From positions 19,998,483-20,062,482 of the forward strand of contig OY987249.1 of the NCBI GenBank assembly GCA_963920765.1: DNA of 64,000 bases, read 5' to 3'. Source of the stretch: Ulota crispa. Taxonomy: Eukaryota > Streptophyta > Bryopsida > Orthotrichales > Orthotrichaceae. Position numbers and translations under genes: made by a program. The notes below the pieces were generated by a model. The model was given only the letters and a program-made list of their open reading frames with translations. It ran no database searches and had not been told where the DNA came from. Positions 10,972 to 21,922 of the stretch are shown piece by piece; position 1 is the stretch's first letter; every line of letters starts with the position of its first letter.

Positions 10972-12678
10972 TAGTGTTCAGAACCGTGAATGTTATTATG
11001 CCTTCAAATGACCACAATCTATAATTGGATTCTGGCAAAGCTCTAATATGTCCTAAGTTCGAATCAGTGCAGCTGCTAGTTGCAATGTTTAAATTCAGAC
11101 TTGCTGTTAGAACGTTGCTCTACATACCTCGAAAGGCCTCACATCATGTGCTTGGTCGCTCAGCCTCCAATCCCGAGTACAAGAACTGCATGCATGCATG
11201 CGCAAGTCAAGGCGGCAGTATCTCCTATCTGTATCCCGCATCCAATTTCCGAGAAGTAATTCAACTATTCAATTTAACTACTTGATCTGAAAAGCAAAGA
11301 TTCAATCCTCCATAGCACTCTGACCTCAGGTCGCTGCGGACATGCGTAATTATCAAAATGATGTCGTAGAAGACTCACGATCATCACAAAATCAATCTCA
11401 AAACAACTTTACTCGATTGCGTTTGATCCTGAGTGAACCGGCAATGGCGTGGCCTACTGTACTTGGTGAGAGATAGAGAGAGAGAGAGCCGAATGCGGAT
11501 GCCAGTTGAAGCAAAGGAGCAGGGAGCCAAGGTGGTTGCCAAACCTGAGGAGACCCGGCTGCAGCTGCTTGCACCTGTTGGCCGCCTCTTTCCGTTCAGC
11601 CGAAACCGTCTCATTCTCGATGCATCGGTAGAAATGGAATCTCAACCCAGCTGGCCGTTAGCGTCCACGTGGAGCCAGGCGTTGGCCTACACCAACCACA
11701 TGGACGGACGTTCTTCATTATACAGTAAGGACCGGGTGTGTCGACTACCAGGCACACAGATTATCATCCAGGGCGTGTCCAACCTGGTTTCAGGAGCCCC
11801 TACGAGCCTACCTGCTTGCCTTCCATAAATGGGTATAATTCGCCCTACAGAATCCATTCGCATCTATCGCTACCGTCGGCACAATCATTGACAGGTTTGA
11901 TGACTTCCAGTACTGAGAAGGGCATTGCACGGATAAGGCAAACCGGGCCTTGCAGGCCTGGTAAGCAATTAACCTCAATACGATCAACAATGATTAAGAA
12001 CCTGCTGGTCTTCAGCAAATGATGCTGCTGATAAAAGACCGCAGTGTTTAAGTACGCTAGATCTAAATCATCTAACTATGCCATGTCAGTCTTTTGTTTG
12101 CAAGACAGAAAACCACGCAAATAACTCATTACACGGCGGAAGCGTGGTGGGCCCATAACCTGTTGAAATTACAGCAATACTAGAACCAGACAAGTTCTCA
12201 TATCTAAAGCCATGTTTTATTGAACTTCAGCAACGTGCTACATCATTAGGGAAACAACTAAAAACAGTAAACTAAAGTGTCTCGAGGGCTAGAGTTTGTG
12301 TGCACTTGTGCGAGACGACTAGTCTACATCCAGAGTTAAAGATCATACTACAGAGGTGTAAGTGAGAGGATGACGAGCAATTACCATGAATTTCACGGAT
12401 CAAGGGAAGATTTTGAATGGCTCGAGTCCCAAATTAGTTGCCCTACAATCCGGGTATAGTCATGTGAAATCTCATGTTATGATGAGATTGTTCACCACCG
12501 TCACAATCGCGAGTGTTGCTTAACCTTCAGAAAGGGCCCAACACTACACTACACGTTCCTTTCAGGGGTAACTGAAAACCCTCCCCTGAAAACCCTCCCA
12601 AAAATCTCTATAGCTGAACTGGACGAAGCAGCAACAATAATAATGAATGTACGAAACCCGTTCCAGAATTTAATCGAT
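10972..12678. other. Intergenic DNA between the DUF642-like and ABCG7 genes
   Basis: It has intermediate GC content and a short (GA)n run near 11,468. Open frames at 11,025-12,022 overlap on both strands and contain no recognisable domain. A short direct repeat of CTGAAAACCCTCCC lies near 12,571-12,600. The part next to 12,679 is probably the 3' untranslated region of the ABCG7 gene. Confidence 0.4.
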
Positions 12679-14712
12679 CTACGACTCGTCACCAACTTCT
12701 TCAATGGTAAGATTGTGGGCGCTTACCGCAGTTGGAGCTTCTAAGACTTGGTAGCGGGCCTTGTTTCTCTTCAGGAGAACATACGTCAGCCAGTACCAGA
12801 ACAACGCAATACGAAGCTCCTGATTAATAGCCTGGTTCACGCTGCTGCCGCCGAAAGACAGCCTCTCAAGCACCTGCTTGCCATCTTGCAGATCAAACGA
12901 GTTCCGAGCCTCGAATTTGAGCCCCACGAACTCATTGATCGACAGAGCCTGAAATGCCCACCGGATGAGCGAGACGCGCGGAATCCACCTGAAGATGCCG
13001 GGCGTGTTCTGGGAGTTCACATAGTAGCCCCCGAACACGATGAACACGGTCATCAGCGAAGGCCCCAGCGCCAGCGCCGCCTCCGTGGTGGGTGCGATGG
13101 CGCCCACCGTCAACCCCATAGCCGACGCGGCGAACGCTTCGGCAGTCACAATGCCCGAGAACGTGAAAAACCTCTGCAGGGAAGGGTTGAGGTTCGTCAT
13201 GGGGTAGACCACAGCGCCAAAGACGAGAGGGAAGGCGGCACTGACGGGCGCCTCGGCCACGAGCTTGGCGATCAGGTAGGGGGCCAAGGAGTAGCTGCCC
13301 TTGGCTTGCTCTCGTTGCACAATAGACCTCTCCTTGGGGAACACATTCACCGTCTTGGTGAGCGCCGCCATGGCCGTATTGATCGCCGCCACCTGCAGCA
13401 GTCCCATTCGGTCTTGCACCGAGGTCTGCGAACGGCCCATGCGCCAAAAGATAGAGCCAAAAATGAGAGCAGATGTGACGGACATGGTCCCTCGCACTCG
13501 GTTCGTGGACGAATCCCGCGTCGTCTGCCGCCACGCTCGTTTCAACAACAGCTTAAACTGCCACAAAAAGCCACCCTTGTTCACAGTCACGGTGTCATGA
13601 ACAACGACCAAGCTCTCATCGTCGCTATCCTTGGTGAAAGCCGAAATCGGGTTCCTTGTCAACGAATTGCTCTGTTTTCTTGCAAAAGCCTCCACCAGGT
13701 CCGCGACCTTCTTGCGAGTGGCGGATTCATTCTCCGAGGAGCTGAAATCAATGGAAATCAAGTCCGCGAAATATTCCGCGGGGTTCGTGTGCTCGGGACA
13801 ACGGTGACCCAAATCTGCGAAGTAGGCCAGAGCGTGATCTTGCGCAGGGCCAACATACACTACGGCCCCACTTGAGAGCAGGATTAGGTCATCGAATTTG
13901 CAGTAGATTGACCCACGCGGTTGGTGAATGGAGCAAACCACCGTATGCCCCTCCTGCGCCAGTTTGCGCAGCGTCTCCATGACGCGCTCCGCCTGAAATG
14001 CATCCAAACCGGTCGTAGGCTCATCGGCGAAGATCACCGACGGGCTGGCAATAAGCTCGCACGCGATAGACAAACGCTTCTTCTCGCCGCCGCTGATGCC
14101 ACGCACCTTGGCGTCTCCCACAATGGTCTCAGCACACGTCACCAACCCCAGGCGATACAACAGCTCCTGCACATACCGCTCGCGGGCCTTGACGGTCCAC
14201 GTCTTAGGCAATTGAAGCTCTGCCGCAAGCGAGAGTGTCTCGCGCACGGTGAGCTGCGAAAAGAAGAGATCCTCCTGCCGAACGTAGGCCAGGCGATGTT
14301 TGGACTTGGCGAAGGCACGACCATTGATGGACAGCGACCCTGTGAGGCGCAGGCGAGGGGAGGCCGCCAACTGCCCTGCCAACACGTTCAGCAGCGTCGT
14401 CTTCCCGGACCCCGAGGGGCCCATGATCGCCAGCAATTTACCCGCCTTGGCCTCGCCGCTCACGCCCTTCAGCAACCGCTTCACCTCATGGCCGCGCTTG
14501 TCTCGCACGATGCACTCCAGGCCATCCCACACCACGGTGACGGGCACCACGTGATGCGCGTGGTGGAGGTGCTCACCGGCTTCCAAATCCTCGTTCTCCG
14601 ACGCCGTTTGTGGCTTACTACGCTTCTTCGTCGCTACGAAGCGCACGGCGAGAGCGGCCACTCCTGCGGCCACAAGGGTCGCCACGTTCGGAGCCACCAT
14701 GGTCCGACTCAC
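12679..14712 (-). CDS. ABCG7: ABC transporter G family half transporter, ABCG7 type
   Basis: One uninterrupted frame encodes 677 residues in the ABCG order: nucleotide-binding domain, then membrane domain. Visible motifs are Walker A GPSGSGKTT (about 98-106), Q-loop glutamine in VRQED (146), signature ISGGEKKR (206-213), Walker B VIFADE (226-231), and switch histidine in SIHQPRGS (263). The C-terminal part, about 410-650, holds hydrophobic segments such as ALIFGSIFW and GLTVGAIAPT. The short N-terminal hydrophobic stretch and phrases such as NVSGEAK-like, VRQEDLFFSQLTVRETLS and GDAKVRGISGGEKKR are characteristic of the plant ABCG7 branch. Half transporters dimerise and export lipophilic substrates using ATP; the substrate here is unknown. 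No intron interrupts the gene. All key ATPase residues are present, so it is probably functional. Confidence 0.93.
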   Translation of the reverse strand: MSRTMVAPNVATLVAAGVAALAVRFVATKKRSKPQTASENEDLEAGEHLHHAHHVVPVTVVWDGLECIVRDKRGHEVKRLLKGVSGEAKAGKLLAIMGPSGSGKTTLLNVLAGQLAASPRLRLTGSLSINGRAFAKSKHRLAYVRQEDLFFSQLTVRETLSLAAELQLPKTWTVKARERYVQELLYRLGLVTCAETIVGDAKVRGISGGEKKRLSIACELIASPSVIFADEPTTGLDAFQAERVMETLRKLAQEGHTVVCSIHQPRGSIYCKFDDLILLSSGAVVYVGPAQDHALAYFADLGHRCPEHTNPAEYFADLISIDFSSSENESATRKKVADLVEAFARKQSNSLTRNPISAFTKDSDDESLVVVHDTVTVNKGGFLWQFKLLLKRAWRQTTRDSSTNRVRGTMSVTSALIFGSIFWRMGRSQTSVQDRMGLLQVAAINTAMAALTKTVNVFPKERSIVQREQAKGSYSLAPYLIAKLVAEAPVSAAFPLVFGAVVYPMTNLNPSLQRFFTFSGIVTAEAFAASAMGLTVGAIAPTTEAALALGPSLMTVFIVFGGYYVNSQNTPGIFRWIPRVSLIRWAFQALSINEFVGLKFEARNSFDLQDGKQVLERLSFGGSSVNQAINQELRIALFWYWLTYVLLKRNKARYQVLEAPTAVSAHNLTIEEVGDES

Positions 14713-15300
14713 TTAAGCGAGACCCTGCAGGATGCGCATGCGGAAGGAAGGCAGGAAGGAAATTGATGCGAACGAGGAATGAGAGCGCAGCATGCACAAG
14801 TGAAAGAGAAGGACTCACTCACTCACACACACACACAGCGAGAGAGGTAGAGGAGCTGAAAACGGGTCCCCACTCCCCAGACTGACAGAAGGAAAATGAA
14901 AGAGAACACAGTGGAGATAGTTGCGTGACGACAGAACACGGGAGTGTGAGAATCAGACTAAGTTAAGTTAACTTCGGTGACTCCACTCGAAAAGGAAAGC
15001 TGAAAACACAAGAATCGGACGGGAATGAGCGAGCGAACGGGCAGAGAGAGAGAAGGCGTCACTAACAAGGGACAGAGGGCGCTGCGGTGGAGGAGGCCGA
15101 AGAGAGACTAGTGCACTTTTGGTGAAACCGGTCTGCAAGCGAAGGCAGGCTCACAGCATCATCAACCCAAGACGGGGAACAGGGCTGCACCGGCGTTTCT
15201 CCAGGTGGGGTCCAGTTAACTTACTTGGGAGTCAGAGGGTCTTTTAGGGCTCCAACGGAAGTACGGCAACGCAAAAACAGGAGATGGCCCCGTCAAAAAA
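14713..15300. promoter_or_regulatory. Leader and promoter region of the ABCG7 gene
   Basis: The sequence upstream of the minus-strand ATG is rich in short purine/pyrimidine runs, including (CA)n near 14,820-14,838 and (GA)n near 15,042-15,053. Such CT-rich leaders (read on the minus strand) are common in plant 5' untranslated regions and also occur before the genes at 56 and 60 kb. No core promoter element is assigned. Confidence 0.4.
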
Positions 15301-15356
15301 CCCCCTGCGACGGCAAATTTTTTAGTTTCCCAGTGCATTGGGAATACCACTGGGGA

Positions 15357-16721
15357 ATGTGCTCAAACGCCACGATGGATTCCACGATGGATTGTACAGA
15401 TCAAATTCCGGTGGGAGGGAGGAATTTTTCTTCGGCTGAAGAGCGGCAGTTGTGTATCACGTTTCGCAGGATCCTATTGTAGGAAGTGGGCAACGTGCAG
15501 GATCGTTCTGGGATCGAATTCACACTCATTATAATCTTAAAAGAAAGCCAGGATTGGAGCGACCTGCACGTTCGTTGGAAACCAAATGGGGAGTTATAAA
15601 ACATGACGTCTCGAAGTTTGTTGGCAACTACAAGCAGGTGTGTTCGTTGAAGGAATCAGGCACGTCTGCTCAAGACAATTTGCAACAGGCACTTGAACTT
15701 TATAAGGTAAAACATCCTAAACAGAAACCTTTCTTGTATCTACATTGTTGGATAATTTTGAAAGACTACCCTAGGTGGTTTGAGTCTGTTGGGGAAATTC
15801 AGAAGAAACAACAACCATTACTACCACCGCCTCGATCGATGCCGAAGCGCTCTAGAGTTGAACGAGAAGAATTAGATGACCAAAACTGTGAAGAACCAAT
15901 GTCGGAATTACTTGCTTCGGAACAACCGACCCCAGTTTCGGAATTACCTGCTTCCAAGGAAACGGGTGAGGATGATGTTATTGAGGTTCAAGCGTGGGGC
16001 TTCCTCCTCTAAACGACCTAATCGTCCATCAGGAACGAAATTAGCGAAATCAGCTCGAGAGGAGCAAAGAGCTGCAAAAACAAAAGAAGAAGTGGCACGA
16101 GCACAAGTGAGGGCGATCGCGGACATGGCTACCGCTAATCTCCAGAAAGCGCAAGTTCTACATAAGCAGTATCTCCTAAACCTATTCACCTTACCAACCG
16201 ACAATTCCATGTCAGAAGAGACTCAAGAGTACGTCCGACTTACGAGTCAGGGAAGAAGAAAGGCGAAGTTGAAAAGCCGCCTTGCGGACGAAAAGCACAT
16301 TTCAAGTTCCGAAGCATCAAATAAGAATAAAGAAGACTTGAAGAGTCATGGAGAAGTCGCTCAAGCCCTCAAGGGAAAGCCTCTCCTTCAACAGCCGACT
16401 ATGTCAACACCGTCTCTTTTGAGGCAGTTCAAACCGTATCCTATAGCTTCCACTGGTATTTGTACTACTTCCTCTTTTGATCAGCCACAGTCACAAAATT
16501 GTTTCAACTTTGTTGCTCCCGTACCTGCTCCTGTATCTGCTCCAGTACCGGCTCCCGTACCAGCTCGTGTACCATTGGAGAACAACATAAACTATGGAGA
16601 TGCTAGGAATGGCTCTGAAAGCCTCGGAATTGTACCAGTTGCACGAGGAGAGTACTACTACCTGCTCAATTCACCGGATGCAGTGGATGGATCACAGGCT
16701 TCAAACCCTTACCAGGTTTGA
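15357..16721 (+). pseudogene. Myb/SANT-like, NAM-associated-domain protein (PIF/Harbinger ORF1 type), two frameshifts
   Basis: The reading frame changes twice. Piece 1 starts near 15,357 and carries RNFSSAEERQLC, the first part of a trihelix/SANT-like motif. Piece 2 resumes at about 15,462 with VSQDPIVGSGQRAGSFWDRI and continues through a tryptophan-rich block (ETKWGVIKHDVSKF). Piece 3 resumes near 15,990-16,020 with RPSGTKLAKSAREE and a Lys/Arg-rich coiled segment, then ends after a Pro-Val-Ala repeat (APVPAPVPAR) at 16,721. Plant proteins of this kind are the DNA-binding partner protein of PIF/Harbinger transposons or domesticated relatives. The two shifts, near 15,460-15,475 and 15,985-16,015, make an intact protein unlikely unless they are short introns or sequencing errors. 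No flanking terminal repeats were identified. Confidence 0.6.
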
Positions 16722-17029
16722 AAAGGTTATAGTACCTTGTTGATGTTGGTATTAGAATTTATCTTCATGTCTTTAGAAGTGGCGGGTATGATTTTTGCTA
16801 TGACCATAGCAGCATTTGTTGTTGCAGTTCATCATTCTAAATAAATGAAATCATTCTTCAGTATACGCAAAGTCTCAGTAATGAGTTTCATGTTCACTCT
16901 CATGATTTTACTTCTTGCTCTTATTTGATACCGCCATCCTAGTTAGGGTTTCTTGATAACAATTTCATTTGAAGTCTTCTTCTTGCTTAGGGTTTCATAG
17001 TAGCAATTGTAGCAGATTCAGTTGGCTTT

Positions 17030-17420
17030 CTTGCATGGTATGGTCAAGTTCGTGGCTTTAAGCTGTTACAGATCCAGTCAATTCTCTCAAAAGATGCTCA
17101 AATACGTATACTTGCTTAACACACAAAGTTGTTTCTGGAGATGCTGTAGCAGAGATCAAATATGGGCCTATTCAAGGCTGGTTTGATTCGTACCATCGTC
17201 TTCAAGCAGGTTTATGAGTTTAGGGATTAGGGAGCAGTTCCCGGATGGAAAAGTTGCTCAAGAAAGCAGTAAAAGTGGATATTTCTTTCTTTAATTTCCC
17301 TCAAAATTGTAGGTCACTTTTCAAAACACGTTTGCGCAACTCAAGAAAGCTGAGGGTTCACAAGCTCGAGAGGCTTCTGTTCGCAGAATTGTTCTCGAAT
17401 TGCGTGTATAATTCTGTCTC
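17030..17420 (+). pseudogene. Exon-like fragments of an unrecognised gene
   Basis: Three short stretches read like coding exons, each in a different frame. They are GDAVAEIKYGPIQGWFDSYH (about 17,128-17,215), LGIREQFPDGKVAQES (17,220-17,268), and TFAQLKKAEGSQAREASVRR followed by IVLELR (17,323-17,398). The last follows a plausible splice acceptor (AATTGTAG at about 17,312). I do not recognise the family. They could be 5' exons of the lipase-like gene that follows or remnants of a separate gene. Confidence 0.3.
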
Positions 17421-18369
17421 TTACGGTTGGACGCTCACTTTCGACAATGTTGAAATTCTGACGGTACTCCTGATGTTGGACTTTGAGGCGATCGCTCCAG
17501 CAGCTCTCTAGAGAAGATGAAACTTCTTGGTGTACAGATTCCGTGACGGTGCTGTTGAGGCCGGCGAAGTTTTTGTTTCAAGAGACGAATAAGACGATGT
17601 GTTTGTGGGAGACGTGTTTTGGCCGAAGCACTTGGGAGTTGACGACAAGCACATCACCAAAAATGGCTGATTTCAATGCTCCTCTGTTGATGGTGCTGTG
17701 CAATCTTGCTGACAAGCTCTACAAAAAAAGAAAAAATGCAGCACTGAAGGTACTTCTTTCCTTCTCCATGCATGTGACCTATTTTCTATCATCATTTAAC
17801 AGGATTCTAGCTTCGGATTTTCAAGACTTCGAAATGGCATCGTAATCAGCTAATTGTCATGAATGGCAAACATTCTCTTCATGTTGTGTAAAGTCTCCCG
17901 AAACATCCTACTTTTGCTGAAAACATTTGGGTGTAATATCAGTACCTTTCATGTTTGTTCATTTTTACAATTGCTGCTTACCTTCTTGCCACCTTGCAGA
18001 GGTGAAGTCATCCATATGCAAAGCAGCCCTCCTGAAGTTGTGAGATTTTCTTAAACGAGGTTGCTATGGATCTCAACAAATATTTTACCCCTATATCTAT
18101 CCATAACTTGCATTCATTCCACCGGAATGTATGACTCCTGATAAGATATTTTCTCTTCATTTTTTTAGAAACCTTTGGCAAGGCATGTACCTGCCTGCAT
18201 TATCAATTGCGCAGATCAACGATCCCTATGCGAGAACTCTCAAGAATGTTTTGTTGGGAATCTTAAGAACGCAAAGAGGTGGGCACCTTCCCTTTTGGAT
18301 TATCTTGGTGATTCTCGTGATAATGAAAGCTAGATGTGTTTAAAAAAAAATAGTACAATTAGTTATCTT

Positions 18370-18600
18370 TAACCGTTCAACGTCCATAGGTATGTTAGAC
18401 ACGTTGCCGTATATTTGGCATTCATTATCATTAGTTTTTTTAAATTTGGGATCCCAAATAGCTCACTAGGAGTGTACTAATCTATATTTCAACTTCTTTA
18501 TTGATCTCAAAAGTAGTAAAGGTGTGGATACATTCCAAATACAAGGAAAATACCTCGTATTCTACTGGTGACAGCAGCACACTCATACATTTAAGTGTTA
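18370..18600. repeat. Dispersed repeat copy related to 480-720
   Basis: It shares ordered phrases with 480-720 and 6,470-6,720: an AATTTGGGATCCC block, CTATATTTCAACTTCTTT, then TTGATCTCAAAAGTAGTAAA and GGTGTGGAT. The copy lies inside what would be an intron of the lipase pseudogene. Confidence 0.5.
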
Positions 18601-21053
18601 AGGGAGACATCGCAGTGTCTTTTATGTGGCTAATGTCTACAGTTACATAGGTTCTGGCTAATGACTCTTGTGCAGTCTGTGCTCTGGTTTTGCTGAAAAT
18701 CTGACGATGTGGATGATTGTTGTAACATATACTTTCCTTCAGTGTTGATTGTTTTGGCTGACATTGTGACGTACACTCTATATTGCTGCAGATATGCTAA
18801 AGACACGGATTGTAAGATATTGCAGGAGTTTTTTAGTGGAAGAGATGTTGTTGAAGATTGGCTTACAACATTTACATACTGACACCAGACTGACTCTTCC
18901 AAACAATTCCTCACACGACCAAGACTTCACTAAGTTAGTGCTGTTGCAGCGTCCACTCATTTACAGACAGTTTTACCATTGCCTGTTTGGGATGATGTGA
19001 CAAGTACTATTGTTGATATTCTGATATTGTTTGGCCAAGAAGAAGTTGTATAAGATGCAATCTGGCCTGGGTTTCACACCGCATGTGCGGGAATTTCCTT
19101 GGACACGTCTTCTGAGAATGCATCAATGGAGCAACTATTGGTGTCCCTGCCAATGGTGCCGGAGGGGCCTCTGTGCATGTGGTGAAAGATACAAAAGTTC
19201 TCTCGAAGATGGGATTATTTAAGGAAGAGGATGCATGGTTCAAGAAAGCGAGCACTGAAAAGTCAAGGCGTGTTCAGTTCATTTCTTGATTAGAGGATTA
19301 ATTACTTTCTTATCCACGCAACCAAGTTTTGGTTTTGTCAACTTAGGGCCTGTCAGCGTGCCAGCTTGCTACCGACAAGTTCCGAACTCAACTTGAAATT
19401 CAATATTGGTGTCCAACTAGATACTACATTTTAGTTATCGCCAGTATTGATTTCTTTGCCCTTGTTAAGAAAGGAGATACAACTCTAGTCTTCATAGTAT
19501 AGTTGCTAAATCTAATGTTTCTTTCTCAATGGCTCTTGTTCTCTCAGTTTCTAATAATATGAAACAGCTGCGACGCTGCTCGGGCTGTCAGAAGGGAATT
19601 CGAATGAAGGCTCCAGAGATCCGGCCAGCATTAGTGGACTTGGTTTCATGTAGAGTACCGATAGTTTCACAATTCCTAAACAATCTCCTATAGCGGGTCA
19701 AGCTCGCATTTCCTTCTGGCAAGAGGTAGGTCGGCAATATGTTCATGTGAAAGCAACGTACGTCTGTGGAGCATAGGAGTGGAAGTTTCTTACGCTTGGA
19801 TCTTAGTGACAATGACGGGTTTAGTGCTGTCCCAGCTGATAATTGCCTACGCAACTTCATGCATGGGCTCAAGCTTCTTTGGAATATTGTAATTCGAGAT
19901 GCCGTTTGGACATGGGTGAGAGAACTAGGTCACGCCTTTGAGCACCCTAAGCCTTTTCCTTCCAGGCAATATGTCCAACGTCAGAGGATGGAGGAGCATG
20001 ACAAGACAGGTAAAGATGAGGTATGCCAGGGATAATTCCTAGATGCATGTCTGTTTCACTGCAAAAGAGGATCTTGCAGCGGCCATTATTCTCCCTCTCA
20101 ATTATCTTTTCATTCTTCCACTCCTTCTAGGAAGGGGAAGATACATTCAGCTCACACAAATGGTACGCACAATTTCGGTACTACAATTTTATTGTTTTGA
20201 GTTAACTATTCTGGAGTCACTCTTGCAACTATGCTACACTAACTTCCAAAACTTGGTTCAGACCGTTTTATCCAAATCATAACTTTTGGACCTTCTCTCA
20301 TTATGAACTTGCCTGGTTTTGAAGGAGAGTATGCTGTAATAGTATGTGATTAACTAGATTGCAATCTTGAGCAGGTACTGACAAACTTTTTTAACTCTTG
20401 CATGGTCGTCGAAGACCGAGAGAGAATCAACATAATTTGTGGTGATGTTCAAGGGAATTTGCACTATACTGGTGGCAGTACGTGGGACAGAGATCCTTGA
20501 GGATTTACTTACCGATGGGCTAAGCTGAGGAACTCATCTTCTTGACTCAGACTTCCTGGGTTTGCAGAAGTAATGATCCTTTAAAGTTAAGTACATCCAT
20601 TTTGGTTTTAGTTTCTTTGGTCAATAGTGAAACAAGGTCCTTTGATTTGAAATGCAACAGTCAGAGTGCAACCTTTTCAAACTTGTGAGAAGATCATGTT
20701 GCAGACACGGAGTGATATTTGGGTGTCCCTCACGACACGTATGTGTATTTTGAAATAGTGCTTACTCTTGATCTATTTATATTGCAGGGAACATTCATGC
20801 ATGTTTTATCTTCAACTGCAGAGGCTTTCATGTTTCAAGTGATGTGAAGCGACAAGCTGGGCGAAACCATTACACCCATTGAGGTATCATTGAAGCAGCA
20901 CGCAAGCTCGCACATGAGATTGATAACTTGGCTGAGAATGACAATGACGCCGTAGCTGCTTTATTGAATGCAGCTTCTACTTTTAACCACAAAGGTAACT
21001 CCAGGAAATGCATCTCCATTTGTATCAGAATGTTATAAAGAAATAATGTAGTA

Positions 21054-21300
21054 AACATCATATTCGTTAATTTGGGAAAAACAGGTGTCCCACTTTGTAC
21101 TCCACCTTAAACCCAAAAAGTTACTTTAAACCAGATTCGAAGATATCAGATTCAGTCTGAGCCAGTAAGCTTTTTTCCCTCCCAAATTCCTCTATCAGGT
21201 GAGGACACGTGTAGGTTTTAGGAGGCCACCTAAAACCTTCATATCAAAATCTGAAAGTCCCAAAATGACCCGATTTCCCCAAATTAATGAATATGGTGTT
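21054..21300. mobile_element. MITE of the CCATATTCGTTAATTTGGG family, uninterrupted copy
   Basis: The 247-bp element has ends AACATCATATTCGTTAATTT and AAATTAATGAATATGGTGTT, inverted complements apart from two or three mismatches. Its interior is closely similar to the outer element at 6,987-7,662 and gives the empty-site reference for the nested insertion there. It lies in the interval of the lipase pseudogene just after the exon ending at 20,994. Confidence 0.8.
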
Positions 21301-21678
21301 AGTATTTTTTTGTTTAAATTCTTAATCTTGCAGTAGTTCGGTACGGTGACTCACCATTCTAAGCCGTTTGAAGTAGTACATGTACGTAGTATGTTCTGTG
21401 GAGAAATTCATGTCGTAGGTGGGTGAGCTTAAGATTTTTGGTTTTTTTTTGTTTATTGTAGTTTAACACTACTGTGTTTGCTGTACATGAATTTCCAGAG
21501 ACCAGTGTATTGCAAAACAGGGGGGTTGCTTTCAAAACTGTTGGATCCCAATGGAGCTCATGAAAACAACAACCTCTGACTTTCTAGACACTCACTAAGA
21601 GGATGAATTTGTGCTCTTACAAAATTGAGTGTAAAAACAAAAGACACACTTATCCTTTACTTTAAGATGTTAAGACCG

Positions 21679-21922
21679 TGTTAGGTAAATTGGGAGAAAC
21701 GGAGGGACCATTTCGTACTCTACCTCAATCTTACATACAGTAAATGTAGGCATGGCTATAGCTCAAAGTTTTGATTATTTGAAATTTTTGGAGGTAATCA
21801 CTGAGAGTTCATCATTGTACAAGAAAATGCATGCCTGTTTTTTTGTTATATGCTAAATTGCATATAATGACAAAAATAGTAAAAGTCCCAGAACGTATTG
21901 TTTTTCCCAAATTACCTAATGT
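21679..21922. mobile_element. Diverged MITE related to the CCATATTCGTTAATTTGGG family
   Basis: TTAGGTAAATTGGGAGAAAC at the left and TTTTTCCCAAATTACCTAA at the right are inverted complements. The left arm continues with GGAGGGACCATTTCGTACTC, resembling the GTACTCCACC region of the family. It is non-coding. Confidence 0.55.

Noticed and set aside
12748-14766. Long open frames (375 and 281 codons) on the plus strand opposite the ABCG7 gene
   Set aside because: They are antisense shadows of a GC-rich coding sequence. Their products are Arg/His/Gln-rich and have no domain.
20520-20885. TGA codons read as Arg by RNA editing
   Set aside because: Reverse editing of UGA to CGA is known in plant organelles, but this locus has nuclear-type introns and MITEs, so ordinary mutation is the simpler explanation.
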